From contig CAAEPN010000057.1 in the NCBI GenBank assembly GCA_900757905.1, positions 1 to 17,113 of the forward strand: a stretch of DNA of 17,113 bases, in the 5' to 3' direction. The position numbers and the translations under genes are program-made. Below the pieces are notes generated by a model, which was not told the origin of the DNA, did not search any database, and worked only from the letters and a program-made list of their open reading frames with translations. Each line of letters opens with the position of its first letter. The first letter of the stretch is position 1. The stretch is from Clostridia bacterium (GTDB lineage Bacteria; Bacillota; Clostridia; Oscillospirales; CAG-382). Positions 7,458-13,389 of this stretch are shown piece by piece.

Positions 7458-7709
7458 ATGGAACAAAAACTTCGGCGCGACCGGAATATGGGCGACAATT
7501 TGAGAAAACTGCGAATCGGGCATGATCTGTCGCAGGAAAAACTATGTGCCAAATTGCAGTTATATGGCTGTGATATCGGAAGAACAACATATGCCAAATA
7601 TGAAGCCGGCGAATTGAATATACGGATCAGCGTTCTTTTGGCGTTGAAAAATATTTATGCCTGCACATGGGAGGAATTTTTTGAAGGCTTGGAGGAAAGT
7701 GTCAAGTAA
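7458..7709 (+). CDS. XRE-family helix-turn-helix regulator
   Basis: This 83-residue protein is almost entirely one Cro/C1-type HTH domain. Residues 11-75 carry the five-helix pattern: NLRKLRIGHDLSQEKL for helices one and two, IGRTTYAKYEAGELNI for the recognition region, and a 'LLALKNIYACTWEEFF' C-terminal helix pair. There is no effector or dimerisation domain beyond this. The start is supported by an AGGTG site 7 nt upstream. It is probably a DNA-binding autoregulator of the divergent SLOG gene and of itself through O1 and O2. A second, broken XRE gene begins 1 nt after its stop codon, so the two were probably cotranscribed. Confidence 0.85.
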   Translation: MEQKLRRDRNMGDNLRKLRIGHDLSQEKLCAKLQLYGCDIGRTTYAKYEAGELNIRISVLLALKNIYACTWEEFFEGLEESVK

Positions 7710-7710
7710 C

Positions 7711-8052
7711 ATGAATATCGATTACAGTGCTATCGGAAAACGAATCCGTTCCCGGCGTAAGGAGCTTCATTTCACTTAAGCGGTTCTTGCTGAAAAGGCC
7801 GACCTCAGCGATACCAATATTTCCCATATCGAGCGCGGCGCGACCAAGCTCAGTCTGCCGAGTTTAATTGCGATTGCAAACGCATTGGAAACGACGACCG
7901 ATTCTCTTCTTATGGATGTGACCGAGCATTCCGAAGCTGTTTTGCGAAAAGAGTTTGCTGCATTGCTTGAGGACTGTACGGTCGAGGAATATCGGCTGTT
8001 ATACAACTCCTGCAAGGCGCTTCTTGATACTCTCCGCTCGCAAAAAGTGTAA
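7711..8052 (+). pseudogene. XRE-family regulator interrupted by an in-frame TAA at codon 23
   Basis: Starting at ATG 7711, with GGAGGAAAG at 7691-7699, the frame reads 22 codons, hits TAA at 7777-7779, then stays open for 90 more codons to TAA at 8050-8052. Before the stop is a typical first helix (IGKRIRSRRKELHFT); immediately after are AVLAEKADLSDTNISHIERG and SLIAIANALETT, the remaining XRE helices. XRE proteins usually have Gln where the stop stands, so CAA to TAA, a single transition, explains it. The C-terminal 45 residues (EEYRLLYNSCKALLDTL) form a helical tail usual for these proteins. No good internal restart codon is seen. It is either a recently inactivated gene, a sequence error, or, less likely, a stop read through. 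Confidence 0.85.
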
Positions 8053-8061
8053 AATAACCGT

Positions 8062-8090
8062 TTGAATTTACAGACACGCCTGTAAATAAT
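8062..8090 (+). promoter_or_regulatory. Candidate sigma-A promoter of the RHH gene
   Basis: TTGAAT (8062-8067), a 17-nt spacer and AATAAT (8085-8090) match the vegetative consensus moderately. Palindrome 8066-8087 fills the whole spacer, as expected if it is a repressor site. The predicted start near 8097 gives a leader of about 75 nt before the GTG start. Confidence 0.45.
8066..8087. promoter_or_regulatory. Palindrome P1 (TTTACA...TGTAAA) upstream of the RHH gene
   Basis: Perfect 8-bp arms ATTTACAG (8066-8073) and CTGTAAAT (8080-8087) flank a 6-nt spacer. The same half-sites recur in P3 at 8119-8139. The two centres are 52.5 bp apart, five turns of B-DNA, suggesting a repressor bound cooperatively on one face. 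Confidence 0.65.
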
Positions 8091-8113
8091 AGATACATTA
8101 TATATCTATTATT
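8085..8113. promoter_or_regulatory. Palindrome P2 between the paired TTTACA sites
   Basis: Perfect 11-bp arms AATAATAGATA (8085-8095) and TATCTATTATT (8103-8113) surround a 7-nt spacer. It overlaps the candidate -10 and transcript start and is centred close to the midpoint between P1 and P3. It is unlike P1/P3 in sequence, so a different protein or a DNA structure may be involved. No T-run follows, so a terminator is unlikely. Confidence 0.6.
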
Positions 8114-8118
8114 CCAAA

Positions 8119-8139
8119 TTTACAACATTTAATTGTAAA
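8119..8139. promoter_or_regulatory. Palindrome P3 (TTTACA...TGTAAA) upstream of the RHH gene
   Basis: Seven-bp arms TTTACAA (8119-8125) and TTGTAAA (8133-8139) have a 7-nt spacer, one more than P1. It lies 35 bp before the GTG start, inside the predicted leader. Confidence 0.6.
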
Positions 8140-8173
8140 ATAAACACAAAATATATCTGAATGAGGTGATTTT

Positions 8174-8371
8174 GTGTCTGTCAAAAGCGTGTCTATCCGC
8201 ATAGAAGAGGAAATGCTGCAAAAGATCGGCTATATTGCCGACTATGAGGGACGTTCGGTAAACAGCCAGGTGCTTGTGCTGATTCGTGAAAATATCAAAG
8301 CTTTTGAGGAAAAACACGGTTTTATCGAAACGCCGATTCCGCCGTATGAGAATGTAAAGCCGACCAAGTAA
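8174..8371 (+). CDS. Arc-like ribbon-helix-helix DNA-binding protein
   Basis: This 65-residue protein starts at GTG, placed by AGGTG (8164-8168) five bases upstream. Residues 3-10 (VKSVSIRI) form the N-terminal strand that pairs between two subunits and contacts DNA in MetJ/Arc proteins. 'EEMLQKIGYIADYEG' is helix one, the RSVNSQ turn follows, and 'VLVLIRENIKAFEEKHG' is helix two. Residues 50-65 are a Pro-rich tail. Such proteins act as dimers of dimers on short palindromes, so autorepression through P1 and P3 is plausible but inferred. No toxin gene follows, so an antitoxin role is not supported: downstream there is only a terminator and the convergent kdgK. Confidence 0.8.
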   Translation: MSVKSVSIRIEEEMLQKIGYIADYEGRSVNSQVLVLIRENIKAFEEKHGFIETPIPPYENVKPTK

Positions 8372-8373
8372 GA

Positions 8374-8405
8374 AGTAGCTTTGTTGATGTCCGCGATAAG
8401 CTACT
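8374..8405 (+). other. Small hairpin directly after the RHH stop codon
   Basis: Perfect 8-bp arms AGTAGCTT (8374-8381) and AAGCTACT (8398-8405) enclose a 16-nt loop, three bases past the stop codon. No T-run follows; the true terminator starts six bases later. It could protect the mRNA 3' end or be chance. Confidence 0.4.
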
Positions 8406-8410
8406 GCGAG

Positions 8411-8449
8411 AAAAAGGCAGCTTCGATGAATTTCGAAGCTGCCTTTTTG
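8411..8449 (+). terminator. Bidirectional terminator between the RHH gene and kdgK
   Basis: A perfect 16-bp stem (8411-8426 with 8433-8448) has a six-base loop and core arm GGCAGCTTCGA. It is bounded by A5 and T5, so each strand has a U-run. It lies between convergent genes and can end transcription of both. Confidence 0.9.
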
Positions 8450-8523
8450 TTATCTAAAGCTGTTTTTCTGCCGGTTCAAAATGGTCGTCACGCGGTGTCC
8501 ACGTTGTTCCAAAGAAACGCAGG

Positions 8524-9555
8524 TTATCTTTGTACGCGGCCGGAACCGCCGGATTTCAAAAGATTTTCCACTTCGGCTACCGTCACCATGTTGTAGTCGC
8601 CCTCGATCGTATGCTTGAGCGCCGAAGCGGCTACGGCAAAATCGATGGCATTTTGGGTGCCCTTGCCGGTAAGAAGCGAGTAGATAAGACCTGCGCCGAA
8701 CGAATCGCCGCCGCCGACGCGGTCAACGATGTGCAGATCGTATTTCTTCGAGAAGCAGTAGTTTTCGCCGTCGTATAACATGGCAGCCCAACGGTTGTCG
8801 TTGGCCGAAAGGCTTTCACGAAGCGTGATAGCTACCTTGTCAAAGCCGAATCTGTCCTTTAACTGCTTGGCAACGCTCTTGTAAGCCTCGTGGCTGACAA
8901 CGCCCTTTTCGACGTCGGTGTTCTCCGCCTTGATACCGAATACGTCGCCGGCATCTTCTTCGTTGGCAATGCACACATTGACATACGGCATAAGCTCGGC
9001 CATGACCTTGCCGGCCTTTTCACGCGTCCATAACTTCTTGCGGTAGTTGAGGTCGCAGCTGACCTTGATTCCCTTATTCTTGCAGACCTTGAGTGCGTCA
9101 AGAACGATTTCGGCTACATTGTCGCCGAGCGCCGGCGTGATGCCGGTAAAGTGGAACCAATCCGCGCCGTCTAAGATCTTTTCCCAATCGAAATCCGCGC
9201 GTTCCGCAAGCGCGATAGCTGAATAAGCTCTGTCGTAAATGACCTTGGATGGACGAACCGACGCGCCCTTTTCAATGTAATAAATGCCCATACGGTCGCC
9301 GCCGCGCGTCACGCAAGAGGTGTCTACGCCGAAATAACGCAGCGAATTTTCGGCCATCTGACCGATCTCATGCTTCGGAAATTTGGAAACATACGCCGAA
9401 TTCAGTCCAAAGTTGGCAAGAGAAACCGATACGTTTGCCTCACCGCCGCCAAACGTCGCTTCAAAGGTGTTTGCCTGTAAAAAGCGCGTGTAGAGATTCG
9501 GCTGCAAACGGAGCATAAGCTCGCCGAAGCAGACTGTTCTGAAATTCTTTTCCAT
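8524..9555 (-). CDS. kdgK: 2-keto-3-deoxygluconate (KDG) kinase, PfkB family
   Basis: This 343-residue cytoplasmic sugar kinase probably converts KDG plus ATP to 2-keto-3-deoxy-6-phosphogluconate, a step in use of pectin, alginate or sugar acids. The PfkB signatures are clear: TFGGGEANVSVSLANFG near residues 34-50 for substrate binding, DLNYRKKLW near 165, NEEDA near 190, and the ATP/catalytic motif GGGDSFGAG with the general base Asp284. The overall pattern (CFGELMLRLQP start, a GIYYIEKG segment, and RPSKVIYDR) resembles KDG kinases more than fructokinase or ribokinase; substrate assignment is by family resemblance. The start has AGGAAAG five bases upstream. It is a single-gene unit with its own promoter at 9672-9700 and the terminator at 8411-8449. 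No KDPG aldolase or uronate isomerase lies in the window. Confidence 0.85.
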   Translation of the reverse strand: MEKNFRTVCFGELMLRLQPNLYTRFLQANTFEATFGGGEANVSVSLANFGLNSAYVSKFPKHEIGQMAENSLRYFGVDTSCVTRGGDRMGIYYIEKGASVRPSKVIYDRAYSAIALAERADFDWEKILDGADWFHFTGITPALGDNVAEIVLDALKVCKNKGIKVSCDLNYRKKLWTREKAGKVMAELMPYVNVCIANEEDAGDVFGIKAENTDVEKGVVSHEAYKSVAKQLKDRFGFDKVAITLRESLSANDNRWAAMLYDGENYCFSKKYDLHIVDRVGGGDSFGAGLIYSLLTGKGTQNAIDFAVAASALKHTIEGDYNMVTVAEVENLLKSGGSGRVQR

Positions 9556-9628
9556 GATGTCTTTCCTTCCTTTTCCTGTTTTGCATTTTGCCGAAACAGC
9601 AAAAAATGCAAATATTTAAACTTTTCCC

Positions 9629-9657
9629 TTGCAAACTCCGGGAAAAGCCTGTATAAT
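9629..9657 (+). promoter_or_regulatory. Sigma-A promoter of rlmH
   Basis: TTGCAA (9629-9634), a 17-nt spacer and perfect TATAAT (9652-9657). The predicted start near 9664 gives a leader of about 84 nt that passes through the kdgK promoter. Confidence 0.75.
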
Positions 9658-9671
9658 ATTTATGCGATTTT

Positions 9672-9700
9672 ATTGTACCACGCTTTTGGCCGTGTGTCAA
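9672..9700 (-). promoter_or_regulatory. Sigma-A promoter of kdgK, facing the rlmH promoter
   Basis: On the minus strand, perfect TTGACA (9700-9695), a 17-nt spacer and TACAAT (9677-9672). The predicted start near 9665 is one base from the predicted rlmH start on the other strand, so two polymerases could not occupy both promoters at once. The leader is about 110 nt. Confidence 0.75.
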
Positions 9701-9747
9701 CGACCATGCGAAAAATAAATCGGATTACACAAATTTCGGAGACTGTC

Positions 9748-10230
9748 ATGTATAATATAACTTTTCTTTATCTCGGCGCGCCCACCGAACGCTTTTACCG
9801 TGAAGCGCTCGACGAATACGAAAAACGCCTTGGCCGCTTCTGCCGCTTCACGGAAAAGTGCTTAAAGCCCGAACCGCTATCCTCTTCGCCGAGCGAAAAG
9901 GATATTGCACGCGCACTTGCCGCCGAAAAGGCGAAGATCACCGCCGCCTTTCCGAAAAATGCCTATAAGATTGCTTTATGTATCGAGGGCAAACCGCTTT
10001 CTTCCGAGGAGCTGGCCGAAACGCTTGAACGGCTTCCCGAAAAGAGCGTTTCCGATATCGTCTTTCTTATCGGCAGCTCATACGGCCTTGACGAATCCCT
10101 CAAAAAAGAGTGTGATATGCGGCTTTCCATGTCGCGTATGACCTTTGCGCATTCGCTGGCCGCCGTTATGCTTGTCGAGCAGATATACCGCGCTTTTTGC
10201 ATTCAGAACGGCGATAAATACCACAAATAG
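9748..10230 (+). CDS. rlmH: 23S rRNA (pseudouridine-1915-N3)-methyltransferase RlmH
   Basis: This 160-residue SPOUT-class methyltransferase uses S-adenosylmethionine to methylate pseudouridine 1915 in helix 69 of 23S rRNA on the assembled ribosome. The length matches the family (about 156-160). The deep-trefoil-knot signatures are present: LCIEGKPLSSEELAETL in the middle, LIGSSYGLDESL with Gly109 (usually Gly-Gly or Gly-Ser/Ala) for SAM binding, and the C-terminal MTFAHSLAAVMLVEQIYRA ending in GDKYHK. The start is set by GGAG at 9738-9741, six bases before the ATG; an upstream in-frame ATG (9673) lies almost on the promoter and is rejected. The gene converges on sigK with a gap of only 17 nt and no obvious terminator. 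Confidence 0.95.
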   Translation: MYNITFLYLGAPTERFYREALDEYEKRLGRFCRFTEKCLKPEPLSSSPSEKDIARALAAEKAKITAAFPKNAYKIALCIEGKPLSSEELAETLERLPEKSVSDIVFLIGSSYGLDESLKKECDMRLSMSRMTFAHSLAAVMLVEQIYRAFCIQNGDKYHK

Positions 10231-10247
10231 ATTGTCATATGCTTTGG

Positions 10248-10931
10248 TCATCCCTCTTTCTGTCCGTCAAAATGCTTTCGCAGCTTTTCGATTGCACCCG
10301 ATTCCAACCGTGACACGTAGGAGCGCGAAATACCTAAGCTTTCCGCCACTTCACGCTGTGTAATGGGTTTTGTGCCGCAAAGTCCGTATCGAAGCACAAT
10401 GATCTGCTTTTCGGTCGGCGACAGGACGGAGGAGATCCCTTTCATCATTTTTTCAATTTTGATCTTTAGATCGATTTGCTCGGCAATATCGTCCTCTGTG
10501 CAGATAATGTCCATGTAGGTGAGGGGATTGCCGTCCTTGTCGGTTTCGACAGCGTCGCCGAGCGAGCATTCCATGGTTCTCTTCTTTTGGGCGCGGAAGA
10601 ACATGAGGATCTCGTTTTGCAGGCATTTTCCGGCATAAGTGGCAAAGCGCGTGCCGCTTTCGGGATGAAAGGAATCGATGGCTTTGATAAGACCTATCGT
10701 ACCGATAGAGATGAGGTCGTCGTTGTCGCAGCCGGAATAATAGTATTTTTTTGCAATATGCGCCACAAGCCGCAGATTGCGTTCAATGAGGATTTCCCGG
10801 GCTTCGGCGTCGCCGTTTTTGCACTTTTCGAAATACATTTTTTCCTCTTCTTTGCCAAGCGGCGGCGGAAAATTGGCACTGCCGGACAGCTTTAAGAACA
10901 GGAACAGCATGTTGGACAATATCCCAAACAT
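10248..10931 (-). CDS. sigK: RNA polymerase sporulation sigma factor, sigma-K
   Basis: This 227-residue member of the sigma-70 family directs late mother-cell transcription during sporulation. GGAGGG six bases before ATG 10931 fixes the start. Residues 1-20 are hydrophobic (MFGILSNMLFLFLKL), like the pro-sequence of pro-sigma-K that SpoIVFB removes at the forespore membrane. The FPPPL segment and 'ILIERNLRLVAHIAKK' (region 2) follow, with DDLISIGTIGLIKAIDSF as the core-binding and -10 recognition region and ATYAGKCLQNEILM after it. Region 4 ends in TQREVAESLGISRSYVSRLE. The coding region is continuous: there is no skin-type intervening element. The gene is divergent from a cortex hydrolase. 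SigE is the main alternative, but the pro-sequence and FPPPL context favour SigK. Confidence 0.9.
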   Translation of the reverse strand: MFGILSNMLFLFLKLSGSANFPPPLGKEEEKMYFEKCKNGDAEAREILIERNLRLVAHIAKKYYYSGCDNDDLISIGTIGLIKAIDSFHPESGTRFATYAGKCLQNEILMFFRAQKKRTMECSLGDAVETDKDGNPLTYMDIICTEDDIAEQIDLKIKIEKMMKGISSVLSPTEKQIIVLRYGLCGTKPITQREVAESLGISRSYVSRLESGAIEKLRKHFDGQKEG

Positions 10932-11002
10932 GATAGACCCTCCGTTTTTTCGTTTTTTGATTGTTTACTGCTATTTTATGCGCCAAAATGCCAAAATGTC
11001 CT

Positions 11003-11031
11003 TCATTTTAAGCTTTTTTCACGCATACGAT
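11003..11031 (+). promoter_or_regulatory. Sporulation-type (sigma-E/K-like) promoter of the cortex hydrolase gene
   Basis: TCATTTT (11003-11009), 14 nt, then CATACGAT (11024-11031) resembles the Bacillus subtilis sigma-E pattern TCATATT / CATACAnT. The -10 also fits the sigma-K form CATAnnnTA. The position, about 30 bp before the coding start, and the gene's function agree. No sigma-A promoter of comparable quality is nearby. Confidence 0.5.
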
Positions 11032-11063
11032 AAAGTGACAAAAATGCGAAAGGACGGATCTTT

Positions 11064-12338
11064 TTGGTTATTTACACGGTAAAGCCGGGCGATACGGTAA
11101 ATGCGCTTGCCGCAGAATACGGTCTTGCGCCGGAACAGATTATTTCCGATAACGGCCTTGCGCCGGACGGACTTTTGGTGGTCGGACAAAGCCTTGTTTT
11201 TTTATTTCCGGAGGAAATTTACACGGCTTCCGGCGGTGAAACGGTAAATGAAATTGCCGGCCGCTATGGCGTTTCAACGCGAACACTCTATCGAAATAAC
11301 TATTTTTTAAACGGCAGACCGACGCTTGAAGCCGGAGACCGCGTGGTCATCCGCTATGAGGACGCGCCGCGCGATACGGCTTTTTTTGGTGGCTATGCTT
11401 ACGATTTTATCGGTCAGAGCTTACTCGACTCAGTCGTCAGCTACATGACTTATCTCATGCCGTTCACCTATGGCTTTTCGGCGGACGGAGAGCTGGTCGC
11501 ACCGGAGGACAGCCGGCTTATCCAAACAGCGGTACGCTACGGCACAAGGCCGCTTATGCACTTGTCCACGCTCACGCCGGGCGGCTATTTCAGCAATGAG
11601 GCGGCGCATGAGCTTTTCGCCAATCCGGAAGCGATCGAACGCTTGCAGCAGAATATTTTAGAAAATATCCGCGCTAAAGGCTATGTCGGCTTGGATGTGG
11701 ATTTTGAATATCTGTTTGCCGATGATAAGGACGCGTATGTGGCGTTTATTGCCGGAACGACCGCGCTTTTGAACGAAAACGGTTATTTCTGTGTGGTTGC
11801 CTTGCCGCCCAAAACATCGGATGAGCAGATGGGGCTGTTGTACGAGGGAATCGACTATGCCGCACTTGGTGAAGCGGCGAACATTTGTTTTGTTATGGCG
11901 TATGAATGGGGCTACCGTCTTGGTCCTCCCATGGCGGTAGCGCCCATTGGTTCGGTTCGTCGTGTGGTGGAATACGCACGAAGCCGCATTCCGGCAGAAA
12001 AGCTGATACTCGGCATTTCAAACTATGGCTATGACTGGACGCTGCCGTATGTGCGCGGCGAAAGCGTCGCACCGTCGCTTTCTACCGTCGAGGCGGTAGC
12101 TTTGGCATTAGAACGCGGCGCGGAAATCCAGTTTGACGAGCAGGCGGCGTCTCCCTATTTTTACTATACCGACGAAAACGGCCGCGAACACGTGGTGTGG
12201 TTTGAGGACGCGCGAAGCTATCAAGAAAAAGTGAATCTGATAAAGGAATATTCCCTTGCCGGCGGCTTTATCTGGGATCTCATGCGCCGGAACCCACAGG
12301 GGTTTGTCACGTTAAATGCACTTCTTGACGTGGAATAA
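11064..12338 (+). CDS. LysM-GH18 spore cortex hydrolase (SleL/YaaH-like)
   Basis: This 424-residue protein starts at TTG, chosen because AAAGGA lies about 9 nt upstream and the first LysM domain begins at once. LysM 1 (residues 2-47: IYTVKPGDTVNALAAEYG) and LysM 2 (49-97: YTASGGETVNEIAGRYG) bind peptidoglycan. A glycoside hydrolase family 18 domain fills about 105-424, with the catalytic motif GLDVDFEY (Asp211, Asp213, Glu215) and the YEWG...GPPMAVAPI and ISNYGYDWTLPY segments typical of SleL/YaaH. Those enzymes are N-acetylglucosaminidases that degrade cortex fragments during germination. There is no signal peptide, as expected for proteins assembled on the spore from the mother cell. Divergence from sigK and the sporulation-type promoter support the role. 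Product confidence is high; the exact bond cut is by homology. Confidence 0.9.
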   Translation: MVIYTVKPGDTVNALAAEYGLAPEQIISDNGLAPDGLLVVGQSLVFLFPEEIYTASGGETVNEIAGRYGVSTRTLYRNNYFLNGRPTLEAGDRVVIRYEDAPRDTAFFGGYAYDFIGQSLLDSVVSYMTYLMPFTYGFSADGELVAPEDSRLIQTAVRYGTRPLMHLSTLTPGGYFSNEAAHELFANPEAIERLQQNILENIRAKGYVGLDVDFEYLFADDKDAYVAFIAGTTALLNENGYFCVVALPPKTSDEQMGLLYEGIDYAALGEAANICFVMAYEWGYRLGPPMAVAPIGSVRRVVEYARSRIPAEKLILGISNYGYDWTLPYVRGESVAPSLSTVEAVALALERGAEIQFDEQAASPYFYYTDENGREHVVWFEDARSYQEKVNLIKEYSLAGGFIWDLMRRNPQGFVTLNALLDVE

Positions 12339-12370
12339 ACGCATATTTTTTGAAAACTTTCGGTTTTTTC

Positions 12371-12399
12371 TTGACTTTTTCCGCTTTACTCTCTATAAT
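12371..12399 (+). promoter_or_regulatory. Sigma-A promoter of the SASA esterase gene
   Basis: TTGACT (12371-12376), a 17-nt spacer and perfect TATAAT (12394-12399), with a start near 12406 and a leader of about 25 nt. Just upstream, a weak AAAAC/GTTTT hairpin with a T-run (12353-12369) may help end the preceding transcript. Confidence 0.8.
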
Positions 12400-12430
12400 A
12401 AGAGTATCTATTCAGAGAGGCGGCAATTTC

Positions 12431-13255
12431 ATGCTTTCATCGTTTCTTCTTATCGGGCAGTCCAATATGTCCGGACGCGGCGTTTTAACAGCCGAAAACC
12501 GCATTTTTGACGGTCGTATCCTCCGTCTTGTCAACGGTCGTTGGCAGACCATGTGGGAACCGCTTTCGGCAGACCGCGTATTTGCCGGAGCAAGCCTTGC
12601 GCCGGCGTTTGCACTCGAATACATTAAGCTTACCGGCGAACAGGTCGGTTTGATTCCGGCCTCCGACGGCGGCTCGTCGATCGACGAATGGCAGCCGGGC
12701 GAAGCGTTATATGACCATGCCGTAAGCGAAGCACGGCTTGCTATGCGCATAAGCAACATCAAGGCCATTTTGTGGCATCAGGGCGAAGCCGACTGCAACC
12801 CGGCGCGCGCGGCCGTCTATGCACCTAAGTTCTTGCATATGTTCCGCACGCTTAAAAAGGATTTGCAGCTGCCGGATATCCGCATCTATGTCGGCGGACT
12901 TGGCGACTATCTGCCGAAGTGTGAGGTCGATCCGAATCTTGCCCACTACGACGGCATGAACATGGTCTTTCGCACGCTTGCCGCCGAAAACGACGATATC
13001 CGCTATGTGAGTGCCGAGGGACTTACGTCCAAGGACGACAATCTGCACTTCAATACCGAGTCGCTTCGCACTTTTGGCAAACGGTATTTTACGGCGTTTG
13101 CCGCCGATACGGAGCTTGCCGTGGGAACGGAAGCGGCATTTTCCGAGCTTTCCGGCGACCGGAAGCTTTCGGAAATGAAGGCAAAAAAAGAGCGCGGTGA
13201 GATATCCGATAAAGAGTATGACGCGTTCGTTCACGACTATATCGCAAAATTATAA
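12431..13255 (+). CDS. SASA-type (sialate O-acetylesterase-like) SGNH carbohydrate esterase
   Basis: This 274-residue cytoplasmic protein (no signal peptide) resembles the SASA/DUF303 group that includes sialic acid O-acetylesterases and CE6 acetylxylan esterases. The nucleophile motif GQSNMSGRG gives Ser11 very near the N-terminus, WHQGEAD near residue 115 is the second conserved block, and DNLHFN (Asp203, His206) completes the Ser-Asp-His triad. It probably removes acetyl groups from imported sugars or oligosaccharides; the sugar is unknown. The final 30 residues (LSEMKAKKERGEISDKEYDAF) resemble a SHOCT tail, unusual on an esterase. AGAGAGG lies 10 nt before the chosen ATG; the longer in-frame start at 12350 would precede the promoter. 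It is monocistronic with a good terminator. Confidence 0.85.
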   Translation: MLSSFLLIGQSNMSGRGVLTAENRIFDGRILRLVNGRWQTMWEPLSADRVFAGASLAPAFALEYIKLTGEQVGLIPASDGGSSIDEWQPGEALYDHAVSEARLAMRISNIKAILWHQGEADCNPARAAVYAPKFLHMFRTLKKDLQLPDIRIYVGGLGDYLPKCEVDPNLAHYDGMNMVFRTLAAENDDIRYVSAEGLTSKDDNLHFNTESLRTFGKRYFTAFAADTELAVGTEAAFSELSGDRKLSEMKAKKERGEISDKEYDAFVHDYIAKL

Positions 13256-13259
13256 AAAC

Positions 13260-13302
13260 AATCCCGTTCGTTTTGCATTGGAGCGCTTCGAACGGGATTT
13301 TT
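13260..13302 (+). terminator. Terminator of the SASA esterase gene
   Basis: Perfect 11-bp arms AATCCCGTTCG (13260-13270) and CGAACGGGATT (13289-13299), an 18-nt loop, then a T-run. It starts five bases after the stop codon. Confidence 0.85.
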
Positions 13303-13335
13303 GATGGCAGATAACAGAATCGTGCAAGAAGTGTA

Positions 13336-13364
13336 TTGAAAAGTACGCCGGAAAAAGCTATAAT
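13336..13364 (+). promoter_or_regulatory. Sigma-A promoter of the SDR-AraC-FAD oxidoreductase operon
   Basis: TTGAAA (13336-13341), a 17-nt spacer and perfect TATAAT (13359-13364). The transcript would start near 13371, about 20 nt before the SDR start codon, with GGAGG in between. No separate promoter was seen before the AraC or FAD genes. Confidence 0.75.
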
Positions 13365-13389
13365 GAAAGAAAAAATCGGAGGAATGCAT

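Noticed and set aside
7458..8052. Phage immunity region (cI/cro type) marking a prophage
   Set aside because: The two XRE genes point the same way and no phage structural, integrase or replication gene is present nearby.
8174..8371. RHH protein as antitoxin of a toxin-antitoxin pair
   Set aside because: No small toxin gene lies next to it on the same strand; upstream is a broken XRE gene and downstream is a terminator.
10248..10931. sigK interrupted by a skin-like prophage element
   Set aside because: The reading frame is continuous through all sigma regions with a normal start and stop.
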